A stretch of DNA of 64,000 bases, taken from contig JAPTOF010000014.1 in assembly GCA_028554755.1 (NCBI GenBank), forward strand, positions 4,526,001 through 4,590,000, given 5' to 3'. The DNA comes from Cordia subcordata. Taxonomy: Eukaryota; Streptophyta; Magnoliopsida; Boraginales; Cordiaceae. The translations under genes were made by a program, and so were the position numbers. The notes below the pieces were generated by a model, which saw nothing but the letters and a program-made list of their open reading frames with translations, did not search any database and was not told the DNA's origin. Below are positions 60,790 to 64,000 of the stretch, piece after piece; positions within the stretch are counted from its first letter, which is position 1; the number at the start of each line of letters is the position of its first letter.

Positions 60790-61340
60790 TTTGTTCCAAA
60801 GATATTTTCACTCTTTGGAATGACTTTTTAGGTCATACAGGTGCAATAATAATATAAAGAATTATTGAAAATTCATATACACACCCTTAAATGTGCTGCA
60901 TGTTCCCAAGAAAAATAACTTATTCGGCAATCCCTAAGTAAAGTCGTTGAATTGTCTAAACTTCTATAATAAATTGAAAGGGGTATATATTGGTGTAATG
61001 GAATCCTTAGTTGAACGCTTAAAAACGTATCTTCCTAGACCATTATTCATGATAGTGAAACTGCCTAATTTTGTTTGGGAACATGTTATTTAATATATTG
61101 CAGCACTTATTAAAAAAGATCAATTGCTTATCGATAATTACTCCCTATTGGTCTAGAAAAAGAAATCTCATCTGAATATTTTTATTATGCGAGATATATT
61201 TTGATTGCTCCTCCACAGTGCATGAAGACGGGACTATGAGAAGTTGGGAATGAAATCTTAGTCAATTATCAAATGTATTGTATCATCGACTAAGGATAAC
61301 ATATTTTTGCAAATTGTTGAAATAAAGTTCCCAACATCAG
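60790..61340 (+). pseudogene. copia GAG-pre-integrase/integrase remnant
   Basis: Near 60815 the plus strand reads LWNDFLGHTGA followed by RIIENSYTHPLK and CAACSQEK. This matches the pre-integrase pattern (WHDRLGHPG...IIENSHGHPL...CAACSQGK) in order and spacing. Further on (about 61195-61340), YILIAPPQCMKTG corresponds to the region after the integrase core. Stops and frame changes break every part. Confidence 0.72.
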
Positions 61341-61559
61341 AGGGAGAAAAACAAAGCTGGAAAGATGAAAAATCTTATAGAATACATCTGATCCTCGCAT
61401 AAATTAAGACGAATTGAAAGTTCAGAGTATTATATATTTCCAAATAGATTGCAAAGATGCATTCCTTGATGCAAAGAAAAGTGATAAAGTCACATAGACC
61501 AACTTTGAGCACTCCCATTATTTAATTATCATTTGAAAAATATATTGCAAAGTACATCT

Positions 61560-63130
61560 ACTAGACACTAGAAGTATAGTAAACTTATGGGCTCCAAAAT
61601 TAAAGGAGTAAATATGAGCAAGTTGGCATTATTTTTTCAAATGGTTGATATTCTGAAGGTACGAAGCCAATCAAACAAGTAAAGTTATAACGGAGAGAAA
61701 CATATTACTCTAAGAGAGTATTAGATACCTGATGATATGATTGAAATTACTAAGAATGAGATCTCACTCAGTTATACTGTTACTAAAAATAATGGAACCG
61801 AAAAGTGATCAAACATTTGCAGAAGTAGTAGCTACTATTACTATGAAAAAGCGAGGATTATGAGGATTATGAATTGAAGTCCATCTAAAGATGTCGATAT
61901 AAATATATTTGACCAAGTATAAAAAGACCACTAGGCATTTTGACCCTTATTGGTCAATCCATATTGCATATAGGATTGAGGGGGAGTATTATGAAACCAA
62001 TCCTATGTTGTTAAAACTTCCAAGGATTGTACCATATGGTTGCCTAGCTTTTAAATTGTTAAATATTATACAGGAAATAGACTAATGTGTTATGTGGTTA
62101 CGCCTATGTGAAGGTTTAACCATACTTTTCTTATATAACCCAAGTTATTGAGACTTGGTATTAATTACAAAGATAATTATATTCTAAAATGACTTTACAT
62201 GTGTCTTTATATATATATATATATATATCTTATATATATCTTAGAATTGTGATATTTTTATGCAAGTCCTTGAAGGATTGAGAATGTTTGAATTATAAAT
62301 CTTCGGAGAAATATATTTAACTGAATTACAAAGATCGTTGTATATTTTAAGATATTTAGAAGATTGAGATATATTTGTCTTAGTGCAAAACTTCTAAGGA
62401 AAAGGCTATAATAGCCTATGTATTTATTTGAATATATTATATAAAGGATCTTATGAAGCTCCTAATTTTGTACTTGTATGAAATTGAGACAAAAATATGA
62501 CTTGACTTAAAGATCGAGTGTTATTTAGATGGAATATTATTTATCAATCAATTTATAAAAGAATTTGAAGCTGAAGAGATCATTCTTTAATTGTCTAAAT
62601 TGTTTCATCCTTGATATTAGATGGGTCATTTTGATCTTGTGAAAGTAATGAAAAATATTGGTCCCAAAGTGTCATACCTCAATGCTATTGATATATTAAT
62701 ATATCTTGCTACATTACTTGTGTCGGCACTATTATCTCTTATTAGCAAGACTTGGTTTTATACCAATAGAAAGGCATTGGAGGTATTGCACAAAAATTTG
62801 ACTATCATTATAAACAACTGATATAACATCACTATATTGAGACACTAAAAATCGAAGTTGTTTGAGCATGAAAACTATTGAGCATTTGTTTGATTGACAA
62901 TGAGCAATATATTTTTCATATATGCTAAAATTAATACATATTGTTGCTCGTCAAGGCTCAACATTCTCACTTCCTCCTCAAACCATGTCGATATATTACT
63001 CAATAAGTGAATGATATTGATAAATTGTTTGAGTAAAGGTGATTATATTGAAAGTAATTGAGCCTAGCATATTATCTTGAAATCCATTCATGAACTCCCC
63101 AGTAAATATGAAATGAAGGCTCATTGAGTC
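61560..63130 (+). pseudogene. copia reverse transcriptase/RNase H remnant
   Basis: Fragments include DDMIEITKNEISLSY (about 61730), which matches the linker before the copia reverse transcriptase. GPKVSYLNAIDILIYLAT (about 62660) matches the PYLSAIGALMYLA block near the end of the polymerase region and is followed by a degraded RNase H part. Most of the catalytic core is missing or unreadable. Confidence 0.6.
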
Positions 63131-63449
63131 TCTCGAATAAGAACTTAACAAGTTCTTTTGAATTGATATCATTTACAATAATGTTTAAGAAACTATCATT
63201 GCTGTGCATACTCAAAGATTTCTCTTAATATGCTAAATGAAGGGGAGATAAATATGCGATGTAATATTTTTTCCTTAGCCTAGGTTTTGTCTTACTGGGT
63301 TTTCCTAGCAAGGTTTTTAATAAAGCAGCAAGAAGTTTATAACAAGAATATTGTGCTCTTTTCCTTCACTAGGATTTTTTCCCACAGAGTTTTTTCCTGG
63401 TAAGATTTTAACGAGGCATATTCTTGATGGACAAATATATAAAGGGGAG

Positions 63450-63693
63450 TGTTATAGATCATGTGGATATTCATAGTCTATTAGTTAGTGACCCTGGTCC
63501 AAGCCTGAGAAGACAAAACCCTGTAGGGTTGAAAAGGAAACTTTCTTGGAGAGCAAGTCAATGTATTCCAATAAATATGGGCTTAAATATTGTAATTCTA
63601 CACACATCAATAATAATAAAAACTATTCTTCTCTCGTCTCTCATTCTTGTCTCTTCTCTTATTTTTCTCTCATTTCTCTTTGGTTTTATAACA
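63450..63693 (+). repeat. 3' LTR of the copia element
   Basis: 244 bases, TGTTATAGATC...TTATAACA, followed by TTATG. It is preceded by AAAGGGGAG (63441-63449), a purine-rich polypurine tract as expected. Confidence 0.9.
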
Positions 63694-63698
63694 TTATG

Positions 63699-64000
63699 TA
63701 TAAAATAAAGAGATATTTTACTCTTTCTCTTGATATCTAACTTGAGAATAAAAGAAAGAAAGAGAGAGACAGGGAAGCAGTGAACAAGAAGTGTAGAAAA
63801 CAATTTACCTCATGACCCAGGTCAAGGAAAGCTAGAAGATCAAGAAGGTCAAGCTGATCGTTGATTTTAGGCGAGTTTGTGGAATTTTTGGTCAAATCAT
63901 CAAGGTTGGTTTTCTCTAAACGTGACTTAGGGATTTCAATTTTTAGAATTTTGATGAGTGATAGTTAAATCATCGTACATAAAGTATTAAAAAGTACATT
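63699..64000. other. Region right of the copia element; nothing assigned
   Basis: About 300 bases without a recognisable gene or repeat; it continues beyond the window. Confidence 0.5.

Larger units (their letters stand above)
56396..63693 (+). mobile_element. Ty1/copia retrotransposon, complete in outline but decayed
   Basis: Left LTR 56396-56638 and right LTR 63450-63693 are about 90 percent alike by eye, start TGT and end TTTTATAACA, and are flanked by a perfect TTATG duplication (56391-56395 and 63694-63698). After the left LTR comes CGTTATCTGCGAACC, resembling the post-LTR sequence of Ale/Retrofit-type copia elements. The interior (6.8 kb, including a 1.2-kb nested CACTA-like element) has remnants of copia polyprotein domains in plus-strand order. 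Every domain carries stops or frameshifts, so it is non-functional. Each LTR is CT-rich near its 3' end. Confidence 0.9.

Overview
The window is AT-rich plant nuclear DNA. Its genes have GT-AG introns, and they include a plant-type ankyrin/PGG membrane-protein pair, a plant-length methylthioribose-1-phosphate isomerase, cytosolic ribosomal protein S29 and a RecQ3-type helicase. Plant transposons (PIF/Harbinger, Mutator-like, CACTA-like, copia, gypsy, LINE, tRNA-derived SINE, MITEs) fill most of the remaining space. A eudicot is likely; the species cannot be named from the sequence. There are no prokaryotic features, no CRISPR array and no rRNA, and I saw no convincing tRNA gene.

Layout. 1-1.3 kb: 5' end of a minus-strand gene for a signal-anchored protein that runs off the left edge. 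2.69-7.83 kb: a decayed PIF/Harbinger transposon with 25-bp TIRs and a TAA target duplication, carrying relics of a Myb/SANT-like ORF and a DDE transposase. 9.36-11.05 kb: a broken RPA70-like pseudogene. 11.08-14.9 kb: gypsy-type retrotransposon debris in which the same gag zinc-knuckle segment occurs in two opposite orientations. 17.4 and 17.7-17.95 kb: a 93-bp hairpin MITE and a SINE-like element. 18.7-22.3 kb (+) and 24.8-28.5 kb (-): two convergent paralogous ankyrin-PGG genes with the same six-exon structure. 31.0-34.3 kb (+): methylthioribose-1-phosphate isomerase (374 aa, nine coding exons). 35.4-36.5 kb (-): 40S ribosomal protein S29 (56 aa, three exons). 37.65-47.48 kb (+): a RecQ3-like DNA helicase (724 aa, 19 coding exons). 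49.5-51.84 kb: a Mutator-like element with a solo LTR nested inside it. 53.4-54.85 kb: a LINE reverse-transcriptase relic. 56.4-63.7 kb: a decayed copia retrotransposon with both LTRs and its target duplication, carrying a nested CACTA-like element.

The genes do not form a pathway. The isomerase recycles methionine from methylthioadenosine, S29 is a ribosome component, RecQ3 unwinds DNA, and the ankyrin-PGG proteins are membrane proteins of a family linked to defence and stress. Splice phases were checked by hand: every junction in the four complete multi-exon genes keeps frame, and total coding lengths are multiples of three (1917, 1998, 1125, 171 and 2175 bases for the five complete genes).

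The most unusual finding is that the RecQ3 reading frame requires two microexons, of 8 and 4 nucleotides. The second supplies the Met of the conserved GMGIDR helicase motif. I found no undescribed defence, toxin or mobile system; the rest is an instructive but conventional set of nested transposons.
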